NCBI GenBank assembly: GCA_964645005.1
Contig: CAZXYS010000015.1
Span: forward strand, 26,198-90,197
Length of the DNA: 64,000 nt
Direction: 5' to 3'
Origin: CAZXYS01 sp964645005
GTDB lineage: Bacteria; Bacteroidota; Ignavibacteria; Kapaibacteriales; UBA2268
A program made the position numbers and the translations under genes. This document shows, one piece after another, positions 34,282-43,218 of this stretch; the stretch's first letter is position 1; each line of letters opens with the position of its first letter. The notes below the pieces were generated by a model that saw only the letters and a list, made by a program, of their open reading frames with translations, made no database searches and had not been told where the DNA came from.

Positions 34282-36138
34282 ATGAAATTCTTTAGCGCTG
34301 CAATTATAATGGTATTTTGCACTTTAATCCTTAATGCGCAAACCGAACTCATCTTTGACAACATGGAATCCTACACCGCAGGTGAGAAATTACATCAGCA
34401 GGCAACTGATTCTTACTGGTCGACATGGAGTAAAACTCCCGGCGGCTCAGATGATCCGTATATTGTTGATTCCCATGCCCTAAGCGGCAGCAAATCGCTC
34501 CACATCGAAAAGGACAAAGATATTGTCATGCTTTTCAATGATCTAACTTCCGGCAGATACGAGTTAGAATTTCACATGTTCATTCCTGAAGGTACACCCG
34601 GCTATTTTAATCTTCTGCAAGAATTTGCCGGAACGGAAAGCTCCTGGGCTATGGAGTGCTTCATGAGAGAAAATGGAATAGCTGCTATACATGCCGGCGC
34701 TCAGGGCGCTGCTTTCTTTAATTACGAACATGAAAAATGGCTAAAAGTAAGAGCCGTAATTGACCTTACCGATGACTTCGCTTCCATTTTCATAGATGAT
34801 CAAGAAAAAGTCCACTGGATATGGTCTTCAGGTTCCTCCGGAGCAAGTGATCTAAAACAGCTCGCTGCAATAAATTTCTACGGCTGGACAAATGACAGCA
34901 CAAATATAAGCTGCGACTTCTACATCGATGACATAAAATTTTCCGAAGTCCCTGCGCCTGAAATTCCATTGAATTTAACCTCCACATTGGACGACAACAA
35001 TATCAGCCTTTCTTGGGATAAACCCGCAAACTCTGAACCTGAAAGCTACCTTATCATGAGCAAATACAACATCGTGGATGATAACCTCACTGAGAGAGAA
35101 TATTCTCTGCAAAATTTATACCCAAACAAATATAGTTTCAAAGTCAAGGCTTTTTACGAAGGTATTGGCTTTTCTCGTTCTTCAAATCAAACAAATGATA
35201 CCATACAGGGATTTATCGACAGGGATATGGTCCTTGTAGAGATTAACACCGGCACTTGGTGTACTTTTTGTCCCGGAGCAGCTATGGGCGCCGATGACCT
35301 CGTTGAGCACGGACATGACGCAGCTGTAATTGAATATCATAACGGAGATGATTTTTCTAACGACTACTCAAAAACTCGAGAGCTTTACTATAATATTGGA
35401 AGCTTCCCAACCACTCATGTCGACGGTGTGATCAAAAGAACCGGCGGCAGCCGCGATGAAAGTCTTTATCCCGGATATTTGGAATATTACAACCGGAGAA
35501 TGGATTACCCCTCATTATATACTATTGACCTAAAAGTAACCCACAAAGGCGGAGACATATATACTGCAGAGATCAGCATTGAAGAACTTTACAAATACTT
35601 TTCCGGCGGACTCCGCCTACGCACGGCTTTAACCGAATCACATATCATCAAAAACTGGTTCAGTCTGACAGAAGTCAATTTCGTCTGCCGCAAGATGATA
35701 CCGGAACCTCAGGGAGTATCCCTTGACTTTTCCGCCTCCTCTAATAAAACATTCACATTCAATTTTTCCACAGAAAATTATGTTAAAGATAACTGCGAAT
35801 TTGTAGTATTCATCCAGCATGATAATTCGAAAGAAGTTATTCAGACTGAAAAAGTTGATCTCGAGGACATCCCCCTCGGCATTAGACAAAATAAGAACAG
35901 GAATTTCTCCATCTATCCAAATCCTGCTGTGGATAAGCTTATAATATCTCTTGAAAAAGAGCTTCCAAAACCGGCAAAGATATATTTAAAGGATATTTAC
36001 GGGAATATAGTACTGGAAAAAACTACAGCTAATTCTAATATAAAACTGAATACATCTTCCTTAGCCTCCGGCACATATTTTCTCGTTGTAGAGCAAGGAC
36101 AGGATATTATTTACGAGAAAGTGATGCTCACAAAATAA
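34282..36138 (+). CDS. Secreted Omp28/thioredoxin-like protein with T9SS type A sorting domain
   Basis: 618 residues. A signal peptide (1-19) is followed by a LamG/concanavalin-like beta region (about 20-230), a fibronectin-III-like stretch (IPLNLTSTLDDNNISLSWD, about 228-310) and a thioredoxin-like domain of the Omp28 type with Cys-x-x-Cys in TWCTFCPGAAMGADD at about 324-338. The C-terminus (FSIYPNPAVDKLIISLEKE from about 541, ending YEKVMLTK) is a classic T9SS type A sorting domain, so the protein should be exported by T9SS and attached or released at the surface. The redox target is unknown. Confidence 0.85.
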   Translation: MKFFSAAIIMVFCTLILNAQTELIFDNMESYTAGEKLHQQATDSYWSTWSKTPGGSDDPYIVDSHALSGSKSLHIEKDKDIVMLFNDLTSGRYELEFHMFIPEGTPGYFNLLQEFAGTESSWAMECFMRENGIAAIHAGAQGAAFFNYEHEKWLKVRAVIDLTDDFASIFIDDQEKVHWIWSSGSSGASDLKQLAAINFYGWTNDSTNISCDFYIDDIKFSEVPAPEIPLNLTSTLDDNNISLSWDKPANSEPESYLIMSKYNIVDDNLTEREYSLQNLYPNKYSFKVKAFYEGIGFSRSSNQTNDTIQGFIDRDMVLVEINTGTWCTFCPGAAMGADDLVEHGHDAAVIEYHNGDDFSNDYSKTRELYYNIGSFPTTHVDGVIKRTGGSRDESLYPGYLEYYNRRMDYPSLYTIDLKVTHKGGDIYTAEISIEELYKYFSGGLRLRTALTESHIIKNWFSLTEVNFVCRKMIPEPQGVSLDFSASSNKTFTFNFSTENYVKDNCEFVVFIQHDNSKEVIQTEKVDLEDIPLGIRQNKNRNFSIYPNPAVDKLIISLEKELPKPAKIYLKDIYGNIVLEKTTANSNIKLNTSSLASGTYFLVVEQGQDIIYEKVMLTK

Positions 36139-36202
36139 TTATCATACCAATTTCTTCTAATTTAATACGACTTTACTAAAAAAATAATTAGAAGAGACAA
36201 CC

Positions 36203-36829
36203 ATGGGTATGATAAGAGAAAAGATAATGCCCCGCATTATGGATAGATACATGGCTTCGGATAATTTTTCGAAGATTCGCCGGGAAATTCTGAAAGATGT
36301 AAAGGGAATGACCTTGGAAATAGGCTTCGGCACGGGGCATAACATAAAATATTACCATAATGACATTGAATTGCACACTGTTGATAGTAATCCGGGCATG
36401 AAACATATTGCCGAGAAGAAAATTAAGGACTCACACATAGAAGTTATCTACCACACACTAAACGGCGAAAAGCTGCCATTCGATGACGCTTCCTTCGACA
36501 GCGCAGTAAGCACATGGACGCTCTGCAGCATTTATGACCTTGACAGTGCTTTGAAAGAGATCTATAGAGTACTAAAACAAAACGGCAAATTTTACTTCCT
36601 CGATCACGGCTTGGCACCTCAAAAAAATCTACAAAAGTTACAGCACTTTTTCAATCCTGCATGGAGGATGGTCGCCGACGGCTGCAATCTCGACAGAAAT
36701 ATCCGCACATACCTTGAAAACAACGGCTTCGAATTCGATAAATACAAAGAATTCTACATGGAAAAAATGCCTAAGATAGGCGGCTATCTCTACACCGGCA
36801 TCGCCGTTAAAAACGGATCTTTAGAATAA
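36203..36829 (+). CDS. Class I SAM-dependent methyltransferase
   Basis: 208 residues of UbiE/METTL7-like type. Motif I is TLEIGFGTGHNIKYY at about 37-51, and a later block reads ALKEIYRVLKQNGKFYFLDHG, typical for small-molecule methyltransferases. Substrate unknown: lipid, quinone or arsenite-type methylation are all possible. It stands alone between the T9SS cargo gene and a repeat-rich gap. Confidence 0.75.
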   Translation: MGMIREKIMPRIMDRYMASDNFSKIRREILKDVKGMTLEIGFGTGHNIKYYHNDIELHTVDSNPGMKHIAEKKIKDSHIEVIYHTLNGEKLPFDDASFDSAVSTWTLCSIYDLDSALKEIYRVLKQNGKFYFLDHGLAPQKNLQKLQHFFNPAWRMVADGCNLDRNIRTYLENNGFEFDKYKEFYMEKMPKIGGYLYTGIAVKNGSLE

Positions 36830-37212
36830 TTTATAGAAATTCAGAAAAAAAGGGCGGGAAAAATAACATTCTCCACCCTGAATCATATTTGTTTTAACCT
36901 ATTTAATTCATTGGAGATAATTGAAAAGGCGCTTAAGTGTCATTGCGAGCGTAGCGAAGCAATCTCAAACAACTCCCCGTAAAGCTTTCGCGAAAGACAT
37001 TTTTAAGCCCTAACATGATTTTTTGCGTTTCCTGTCCTGTCGGTTGTCACAACCGGTAAAATTCCCCTCATTGAGGGGTGGTTCGGGTGCAAGCCCGAGA
37101 CGGGGTGGACTCTCAACATCTCACCCTTCTCCCGTTGAGGGAAGGGCTGGGGATGAGGGAAATTAAAGGATTTTATTTGTCCTATTGCAAGTTTTAGGTT
37201 AAATAAAAACAG
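36830..37212. repeat. Repeat-rich intergenic region before umuC
   Basis: 383 bp without a gene. It holds a fragment of the HVIARSAATKQS repeat (GTCATTGCGAG... at 36939-36965), a palindromic module at about 37040-37108 (CGGTTGTCACAACCG, then AATTCCCCTCATTGAGGGG and CGGGTGCAAGCCCG), and a C-rich stretch CTCACCCTTCTCCCGTTGAG at 37121-37140. A weak imperfect hairpin at 36853-36882 may be the methyltransferase terminator. Confidence 0.65.
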
Positions 37213-38547
37213 CTAACTAATGAATCTGAAAGGCAATTCCATCTGCCCGGGAAAAAGTGTAGTCTGCCTTAGAAGCCCGGCATGAACTTCCGGCAGTTCC
37301 GACCAATTCGTAGTGTATCGCTTGGACAGCTTCTCTCGGCGCATGCCCCATTCACGTTTAATTCCGGTGCGCGCATAGAAAAGCGTTTCCTTACCCATGA
37401 GCGCATTTACCTGATCGACAAGCTCAGTTAGGATCGCCTGTTTCTTTCGGTTCTCCGTGTCGAACAGCGACATCTGCGCCGTATCGAACGGCACCAGCCC
37501 GGTGACCATCACCCCCACTTTCTTGAATTTAAAGCCCTCGCGGTATATCTGTCTTGTGGCGCTCATCGCCCATTTTATCAGTTCGGGGGTGGAATTGGCG
37601 GGCACGGGCAATTGCACCTGGCAGCCGTTATGGTACTGCGGCTCTTGCTTTTTAAAGGGATTTGTACGCAGGAAGACTGTTAAAATGGTCGCTGCTGATT
37701 TCTGCAGCCGCAATTTCTCTGCCGCCCGCGAAGTGAAATATGCCGCCGCCTCCTCGACATCCCGTTTGCTGACAGCCGGCACGCCAAACGAACGCGACGA
37801 AACGATAGCCTTTTTCGCCGGCGGGGTGTATTCGAGAGTGATACAGGGTATCCTGCGCAACTCATGAACTGTGCGCAAACCCATCACAGTCATGTGTTTC
37901 TTAATCCATTTATCCTTCGCTTTCGACAGCTCATAACCGGTAAAAATATTATGATTGTTAAGCAGCTTTTTATACTGCCTGCCGACACCCCAGATATCTT
38001 CCACCAGCGTTTTCTTCAGGTATTTGTCAATTTTATCCTGCCCGAAAAGACTTAGGACGCCTATATGCTTATTCTCTCGCTTCGCCCAGTGGTTGGCGAT
38101 TTTAGCAAGCGTTTTCGTCGGCGCCGCGCCCACGGAAACCGGCAGCCCCGTCCATTTGTAAACAGTTTCGCGGATTTCGCGGCAGTATTCGAACATATCC
38201 TTGCGCTCAAATCCTTCAAAATTCAGGAAAGCCTCATCGATAGAATATATCTCCACATTAGGTGTATACTGCTCGAGTGTCGTCATCACACGGTTCGACA
38301 TATCGCCGTAGAGCGTGTAGTTCGACGAGAAAACCTGCACATCATGAGTTTCCACCATTTCTTTGATCTTGAACAGCGGCACAGCCATGTCAATTCCTAA
38401 TTCTTTGGCTTCGGGCGAGCGCGCCACGACCATCCCGTCATTGTTGGAAAGCACAACCACGGGCTTGTTCCTGATCGAAGGGTTGAACACCTTCTCGCAT
38501 GAAGCATAGAAATTATTGACATCTACCAACGCTATTGGCGCAGCCAT
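37213..38547 (-). CDS. umuC: Y-family DNA polymerase (UmuC, DNA polymerase V catalytic subunit)
   Basis: 444 residues. The catalytic acidic residues lie in ALVDVNNFYASCEKVF at the N-terminus and in YSIDEAFLNFEGF at about 103-115. The palm, finger and little-finger order fits translesion polymerases of the UmuC type, slightly longer than E. coli UmuC (422). No umuD or other lexA-like gene is beside it, and I see no clear SOS box in the 182-bp gap upstream. The same-strand neighbour upstream is recQ, giving a small DNA-repair pair. Confidence 0.92.
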   Translation of the reverse strand: MAAPIALVDVNNFYASCEKVFNPSIRNKPVVVLSNNDGMVVARSPEAKELGIDMAVPLFKIKEMVETHDVQVFSSNYTLYGDMSNRVMTTLEQYTPNVEIYSIDEAFLNFEGFERKDMFEYCREIRETVYKWTGLPVSVGAAPTKTLAKIANHWAKRENKHIGVLSLFGQDKIDKYLKKTLVEDIWGVGRQYKKLLNNHNIFTGYELSKAKDKWIKKHMTVMGLRTVHELRRIPCITLEYTPPAKKAIVSSRSFGVPAVSKRDVEEAAAYFTSRAAEKLRLQKSAATILTVFLRTNPFKKQEPQYHNGCQVQLPVPANSTPELIKWAMSATRQIYREGFKFKKVGVMVTGLVPFDTAQMSLFDTENRKKQAILTELVDQVNALMGKETLFYARTGIKREWGMRREKLSKRYTTNWSELPEVHAGLLRQTTLFPGQMELPFRFIS

Positions 38548-38729
38548 CTCGTCCTCTGACTATTTTTTCTTAGTATCTACTTTTTTAACGAATATATTTA
38601 TTAATGCTTAGAATTTATGTAAACTAATTTTCCGGTAAGTAATTGTTACAATCCAATTATAATATTTATAAATGAATTTTACAATGGAAGTTTAAAAATA
38701 ATATGAAAGATAGAATTTGTAGTAATTAA

Positions 38730-41375
38730 TCACTGCTTTAGCTTATGACGCACTATCGCGGTCAATATCCGCAGTTCGGGGTAATTAACATTCCCGTCTA
38801 TGCGGGCGCGTATGTCTTTGAGGGCGGAGCGGGGGTGATTTTGAATAATTTGTGTCACTGTAGATTCCAGATTTTCACTGAAGTAGTCATTAAGTTTCGG
38901 TTCATAGCCAGTGTCGATCGCCTGTTGTATGTAGCGTGCTGCTATGCCTTCGCTGATGTTCATTTTTCTGGCGATCTCGCTCAAAGGCAACTTTTGTTCC
39001 ATGTAGCTGACGGCGGATTGAACATCCCGCGGCAGCTTAACAGACTTCTTAGCTTTCTTCTTATCCTCTCTCGTCAGGTGTTCTTTAATAACGCTGAGAA
39101 AGTAATTACCGAATTTTTCAATGAAAATGGGACCAATCCCCGAAACATTTTTCATTTGCTCCTTGTTACGGGGCAGTTCCGCAGCGAGTTTACGTATGGC
39201 TGTATTGGCGGCGACTGCGCGGGGAACTATCCCTTCTCTCTGAGCCAGATCGTCGCGCAGGCGTATCATTTCGTTATATAGATTTTTGTCAATATTTTGG
39301 GAAATTTCAGGTAGATCGAAAGGCTTAGGCATCTCATCAAGCCACTCCTTTCCCGCTTCGGTTATCTTCACCGTAGAATAAATGTCAGTGCTTAGTGTCA
39401 GCAGTCTGTCGTACAGGGCGGATTCAATTTCAGAACTGATTTGACTATCCGCAAATTCCTTGCAGCAGCTGAAGTATTCGGCTTTGTGAAGATTGAATTT
39501 TTCGATTTTCGCAGATTTTTTGCCATGTACAAAATCTGTGAGTACAGTCTTGCCGAATCTGCCGTCCAATACAATTGCAGCGCTTAGCAGGGATTTCAGA
39601 AGCTTTATCCTGCGCTGGCTGCGTCTTGCTGATTTTTTTCTTTTGCCAGTGCAGGAACTGCATTTGCCGCAGATGCCGTTGATATCTTCCTCGCGGAAAT
39701 AATCAAGTATGAAATTGCGCTTGCAATCGCTGGTTTCGGCGAACCGTACAACGATATCCAGCTTTCTGTAGGCGTGGTCGCGGCGTTTATCAAAATCTGT
39801 GAAGTCAATATCGAGATTTTCGAATTTCTTTCTTTCTTGGACGAGTCTGTAGCCGCCGCCACCGCCCATGGACTGGTACTTCATCAGGCGGGCAAATTCG
39901 AATGCCTGCAAGGAACGGGCGATTTCTTCTTTTTTAAGGTCGAATTTTTTACGCAAATTGTGAAGGTCAATTTCCGTTTCATCGCGAAGGGCTTCGGCGC
40001 TGACGCTTCGCAAAAGCGCCTCGAGGACTTTGCGCCTTTCGTCCGTGGTATTTCTGTAATAATCGACAAGCCGCTCGCGCGTGACAGTGATTTGGATTTT
40101 CGCTGTCTCGCGTCTGTTGTTCTTTCTGAGGATGCTGTTACGCTCGAGCAGGGATAACACCGACGAAACGCTCTTCTCGGGGATATTCAGGCGATTCGCT
40201 ATGCGAATGCTGTCGAGATATATCGGCGTGTCGGGAACTTTGCCGAGCGCAGCAGCATTCAGATCGTAGAGGAAATTATAGACCAGCGCTATATCTTCTT
40301 TATCGGGGAATGTCATTTTTATGAAAAATTCCTGCAGGTTGGTGTCCGCCGGATGGTATAGCAGTATGCAGTCGGAAGGCTCGCCGTCCCGGCCGGCGCG
40401 CCCCGCTTCCTGGTAATAAGCCTCGAGAGTTTGGGTAAGATCGCAATGGACTACTTTGCGGACGTCGGGCTTGTCGATACCCATGCCGAAAGCATTTGTA
40501 GCGACAATGATTCTTGCTTTATCGTTAATGAATTTATCCTGAATGCGCTTTCTTTCATATTGGGACATGCCTGCGTGGTAAGTCTCAGCCTGAATGCCGT
40601 GCTCAATAAGACTGTCCGCAAAGGATTCTACGCGCTTACGCGAGCCGCAATAGATGATGACAGAGCCATCCGGCGTTTCACCGCAAATTTTTAGCAGCTC
40701 AGTCAGTTTATCGCTGCTATCTATGGTTTTGTAGCTGAGGTTAGGGCGGTCAAATCCGCGGACAACTCTCGCCGTATTTTTCATTCTCAGAGAAGAAATA
40801 ATATCGTCCTGCACCTCGGGCGTAGCGGTGGCTGTCAGCGCAGCGACGGAATTAATGCGCACCTGCTTCACCGCTTCGCTGATGTGGAGATAAGAGGGGC
40901 GGAAGTCGTGTCCCCACTCGGAGATGCAATGAGCTTCATCAACTGCTATGAACGAAGTATCCACCCTTTTCAACATCTCGATGAAGCGGTTACTTTGCAG
41001 GCGTTCGGGTGCTATGTAGATGAGTTTAAACTCTCCCCTGGCAGCCATTTCCAGACGATTCTGTATTTCCATAAATGGCAGGGAACTGTTTATGAAAGCA
41101 GCCTCGATGTTCCTTTTTTGAAGGGCATCCACCTGATCTTTCATAAGCGAGATAAGCGGTGATATGACCAGCGCAGTGCCGGGCAGCATTATTGCCGGCA
41201 ATTGATAGCAAAGAGATTTCCCGCCGCCGGTGGGCATGACGCCAAGGGCGTCGCGTCTCTGCAGGATAGCGCGGATGACGTCTTCCTGACCTTTTTTGAA
41301 TTCGGTGAAGCCGAAGTACTGCCGTAATGAAGCTTTTATTGATTTATCTGAAATATTAATAGTTCCCGCATTCAT
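38730..41375 (-). CDS. recQ: ATP-dependent DNA helicase RecQ with extended C-terminus
   Basis: 881 residues, longer than the usual 600-730. Walker A is MPTGGGKSLCYQLPA at about 40-54 and the DEAH box AVDEAHCISEWGHDFRPSY at about 145-163. A zinc-binding cluster with CGKCSSC at about 565-571 marks the RQC junction. HRDC (MKKVSGIGPIFIEKFGN) and a C-terminal helix-turn-helix (LPLSEIARKMNISEGIAARY) follow, giving the extra length. It unwinds recombination and replication intermediates 3'-5'. The extra HTH part occurs in RecQ of several Bacteroidota. Confidence 0.93.
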   Translation of the reverse strand: MNAGTINISDKSIKASLRQYFGFTEFKKGQEDVIRAILQRRDALGVMPTGGGKSLCYQLPAIMLPGTALVISPLISLMKDQVDALQKRNIEAAFINSSLPFMEIQNRLEMAARGEFKLIYIAPERLQSNRFIEMLKRVDTSFIAVDEAHCISEWGHDFRPSYLHISEAVKQVRINSVAALTATATPEVQDDIISSLRMKNTARVVRGFDRPNLSYKTIDSSDKLTELLKICGETPDGSVIIYCGSRKRVESFADSLIEHGIQAETYHAGMSQYERKRIQDKFINDKARIIVATNAFGMGIDKPDVRKVVHCDLTQTLEAYYQEAGRAGRDGEPSDCILLYHPADTNLQEFFIKMTFPDKEDIALVYNFLYDLNAAALGKVPDTPIYLDSIRIANRLNIPEKSVSSVLSLLERNSILRKNNRRETAKIQITVTRERLVDYYRNTTDERRKVLEALLRSVSAEALRDETEIDLHNLRKKFDLKKEEIARSLQAFEFARLMKYQSMGGGGGYRLVQERKKFENLDIDFTDFDKRRDHAYRKLDIVVRFAETSDCKRNFILDYFREEDINGICGKCSSCTGKRKKSARRSQRRIKLLKSLLSAAIVLDGRFGKTVLTDFVHGKKSAKIEKFNLHKAEYFSCCKEFADSQISSEIESALYDRLLTLSTDIYSTVKITEAGKEWLDEMPKPFDLPEISQNIDKNLYNEMIRLRDDLAQREGIVPRAVAANTAIRKLAAELPRNKEQMKNVSGIGPIFIEKFGNYFLSVIKEHLTREDKKKAKKSVKLPRDVQSAVSYMEQKLPLSEIARKMNISEGIAARYIQQAIDTGYEPKLNDYFSENLESTVTQIIQNHPRSALKDIRARIDGNVNYPELRILTAIVRHKLKQ

Positions 41376-41989
41376 AACTAAATTATTTGTAACTCTATTA
41401 ATTTAAGTATATTATAAGAATAAATCCACTTCTCAGCGAAAATTAAACGTTTAACATCATTAAAATCTAAACTTATAATTAAATTGGCAGATTTCAAATA
41501 TTGAATTGAGAAAATATTTTCTTCATGAAAACATTTTTCCCGGATTCAAAATACAAACTTGCATTTGTGGCAAAAAGCAGATAACTTGTCTCAGAACGCC
41601 CCGTCAGGTGTTACATCTGACGGAATTCCCCTCTTTGAGGGGCGCCCGAGCGAAGTTGCAGCTCAGCGGAAACCACGCTTTAGCGTGGCGAGGGCGGGAG
41701 GTATTATTATTTAACCCCTGGTTTTTGATAACCCTATGGAAGACCTATGCTTACAAAAGAGTTAGATGGGATTTTGCATTTGAATATATTTATTTCAGAA
41801 TAAGTATTTTCATTCTAAGAATTTAACCACCACTTCTTTCCCGAGGGTGTCCCACAAATCGTTTTTTCTGTCCCTCGCCTCCGCTCAGTATGACAAAAAT
41901 GAGTGTTAGTGGGAAAGACTAAGCGTAGTAAGATTGTGACCTGTATTTCCCGTTATCATTCCAAGCTCAAGTCCCTAATTCGTAATTGA
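41376..41989. other. Repeat-rich intergenic region between recQ and the rhodanese gene
   Basis: 614 bp, the longest gene-free stretch. The left part is AT-rich recQ leader. At 41596-41700 lies a palindromic repeat module (see the separate entry), and at about 41871-41891 an inverted fragment of the SHPERSEGS repeat (CTCCGCTCAGTATGAC). An open frame at 41506-41826 only reads through these repeats. No RNA gene recognised. Confidence 0.6.
41624..41699. repeat. Palindromic repeat module, copy 1 of a 46-bp near-identical pair
   Basis: AATTCCCCTCTTTGAGGGG starts the module. Its core at 41645-41690, beginning CCCGAGCG and ending GCGTGGCG, has the internal hairpin CCACGC-TTTA-GCGTGG. The core differs from the copy at 52311-52356 at only two of 46 positions. 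The opening part also recurs at 37060-37078. Another short palindrome (CGTCAGGTGTTACATCTGACG) lies just upstream. Confidence 0.75.
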
Positions 41990-42616
41990 CTAACAGCCGC
42001 CGCTCTTCACGCCGCGTTTCTTCTTCTGCGCAGGCTGCGAGGGCATTTGAAGCTTAGGCGCTTTCACTTCGCGCTGCATATCTTCCGAGTCGAGTCCTTT
42101 CGGATTGCCGCCGAAGTAGAAGCTGATCTCCCGGATCTTCTTAAATTCTTCAATCTCTTCTTCCGAGGCATTGTCCGCCAGTACAGGATTGAGAATCTTA
42201 TCTTCCCAGGCATTATAGCCGCCGTAGATCACATAAACAGCGTTGAAGTCATTGTTTCGAAGCTGCAACATCGCATCCACACTGCTTGAATCCGTTTTGC
42301 AGTAGATTACTATCTTATCGCTCTTATCGAAATACGCAGGACCAAACTCTTTCTTCGGGATATTCATTGCCGTAGGGATAGCGCCCTTCTGATAGAGCGT
42401 ATCATCGCGAATATCCACCAGTTTATAGTCCTGCTTCTTCTTGATTATCCAGTCGGCAATCTCATAGACAGTTTTGCCATACATCTTATTTTTGAGGACA
42501 ACATCGAAGGACATCCCCGATTTCTCAGATTCTTCCGCTTGCGTCGGATTCCCAATGATAAGCGCGAAAATTCCCAGAATAATCGCAGTCCCGACCAATA
42601 TCCAATACTTTTTCAT
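41990..42616 (-). CDS. Membrane-anchored or exported rhodanese-like protein with C-terminal Ser-Gly-Gly-Cys
   Basis: 208 residues. Residues 5-24 form a signal anchor or signal peptide. The rhodanese domain (about 45-145) includes YKLVDIRDDTLYQKGAIPTA and the putative persulfide-carrying Cys106 in IVIYCKTDSSS. A charged linker (VKAPKLQMPSQPAQKKKRG) leads to the last residues Ser-Gly-Gly-Cys208, read from TGT-TAG. It is the last gene of the sulfur operon, 2 bp after the YeeE-like half. It probably handles sulfane sulfur outside the cytoplasm. The free C-terminal cysteine recalls the GGCGG tail of SoxY, but this is only an analogy. Confidence 0.8.
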   Translation of the reverse strand: MKKYWILVGTAIILGIFALIIGNPTQAEESEKSGMSFDVVLKNKMYGKTVYEIADWIIKKKQDYKLVDIRDDTLYQKGAIPTAMNIPKKEFGPAYFDKSDKIVIYCKTDSSSVDAMLQLRNNDFNAVYVIYGGYNAWEDKILNPVLADNASEEEIEEFKKIREISFYFGGNPKGLDSEDMQREVKAPKLQMPSQPAQKKKRGVKSGGC

Positions 42617-42618
42617 AT

Positions 42619-43218
42619 TTAACTCCTCGTTTTCTTATTTCTAAACTTCTTCTCAACAAACTCTGCTCCGAAAAAGCCGCCCAGCGCGGCCAGTATTACT
42701 AAGAAAACTAAAACGCCGTAAGGAATGTTGAAGTATTCCCAGACTGTGACAGCGCCCATAGCGGCGGAATTATAGAATTCCTCTATCACCGGATATATCC
42801 CGCCGAACGAGAGAATACCGAACATCACGCCGCCGAGGAAGAACATTCCGTCGATCCTGCCCGTAGCTGTCGATACCAGCGACGTCCCGGGACAGTATCC
42901 ACCGATAATGAAGCCGGCTCCAAGTATCAGTCCGCCCACTATTTGCGGCGTAATATGTGACGGCGACATGTAAACCATGTCCAGTTCCAGAAATCCGATT
43001 GCCGTCAGGAAGAACAGTCCTATCATAGCTGTGATTATAGCCGTGAACATCACCTTGAACACTGCCATATCTTCGAAATAGAACTGCTTGACGAGTTTGT
43101 TAGCATTTCCGAATCCGGCTCGTTCGAGAAAGAAACCGAATCCAATACCTATCACGAAAGATAATATTAAAACTATCTCCTGGCTGTAATTTGCGAAAAC
43201 ATTTATTGGTGCATTCAT
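42619..43218 (-). CDS. YeeE/YedE-family sulfur transporter, C-terminal-type half
   Basis: 199 residues from the ATG at 43218, which overlaps the stop of the other half (ATGA). Five or six membrane helices. The family cysteine is Cys109 in IIGGYCPGTSLVSTATG. YeeE/YedE (DUF395, TsuA-like) proteins carry thiosulfate or sulfane sulfur across the inner membrane through conserved Cys residues. Many are one chain of 350-400 residues; here the two halves are separate, coupled genes. An upstream in-frame ATG would add 40 residues that lie inside the neighbouring gene and are not conserved-looking, so I did not use it. Confidence 0.85.
   Translation of the reverse strand: MNAPINVFANYSQEIVLILSFVIGIGFGFFLERAGFGNANKLVKQFYFEDMAVFKVMFTAIITAMIGLFFLTAIGFLELDMVYMSPSHITPQIVGGLILGAGFIIGGYCPGTSLVSTATGRIDGMFFLGGVMFGILSFGGIYPVIEEFYNSAAMGAVTVWEYFNIPYGVLVFLVILAALGGFFGAEFVEKKFRNKKTRS

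Noticed and set aside
36853..36882. Terminator after the methyltransferase gene
   Set aside because: The stem has several mismatches and no T run; mentioned only as a weak possibility in the intergenic entry.
38548..38729. LexA/SOS box upstream of umuC
   Set aside because: No palindrome resembling a known LexA site could be found; the Bacteroidota SOS consensus is also poorly defined.
41506..41826. 106-residue open frame upstream of the rhodanese gene
   Set aside because: It reads through the palindromic repeat module and AT-rich DNA; no family or ribosome site.
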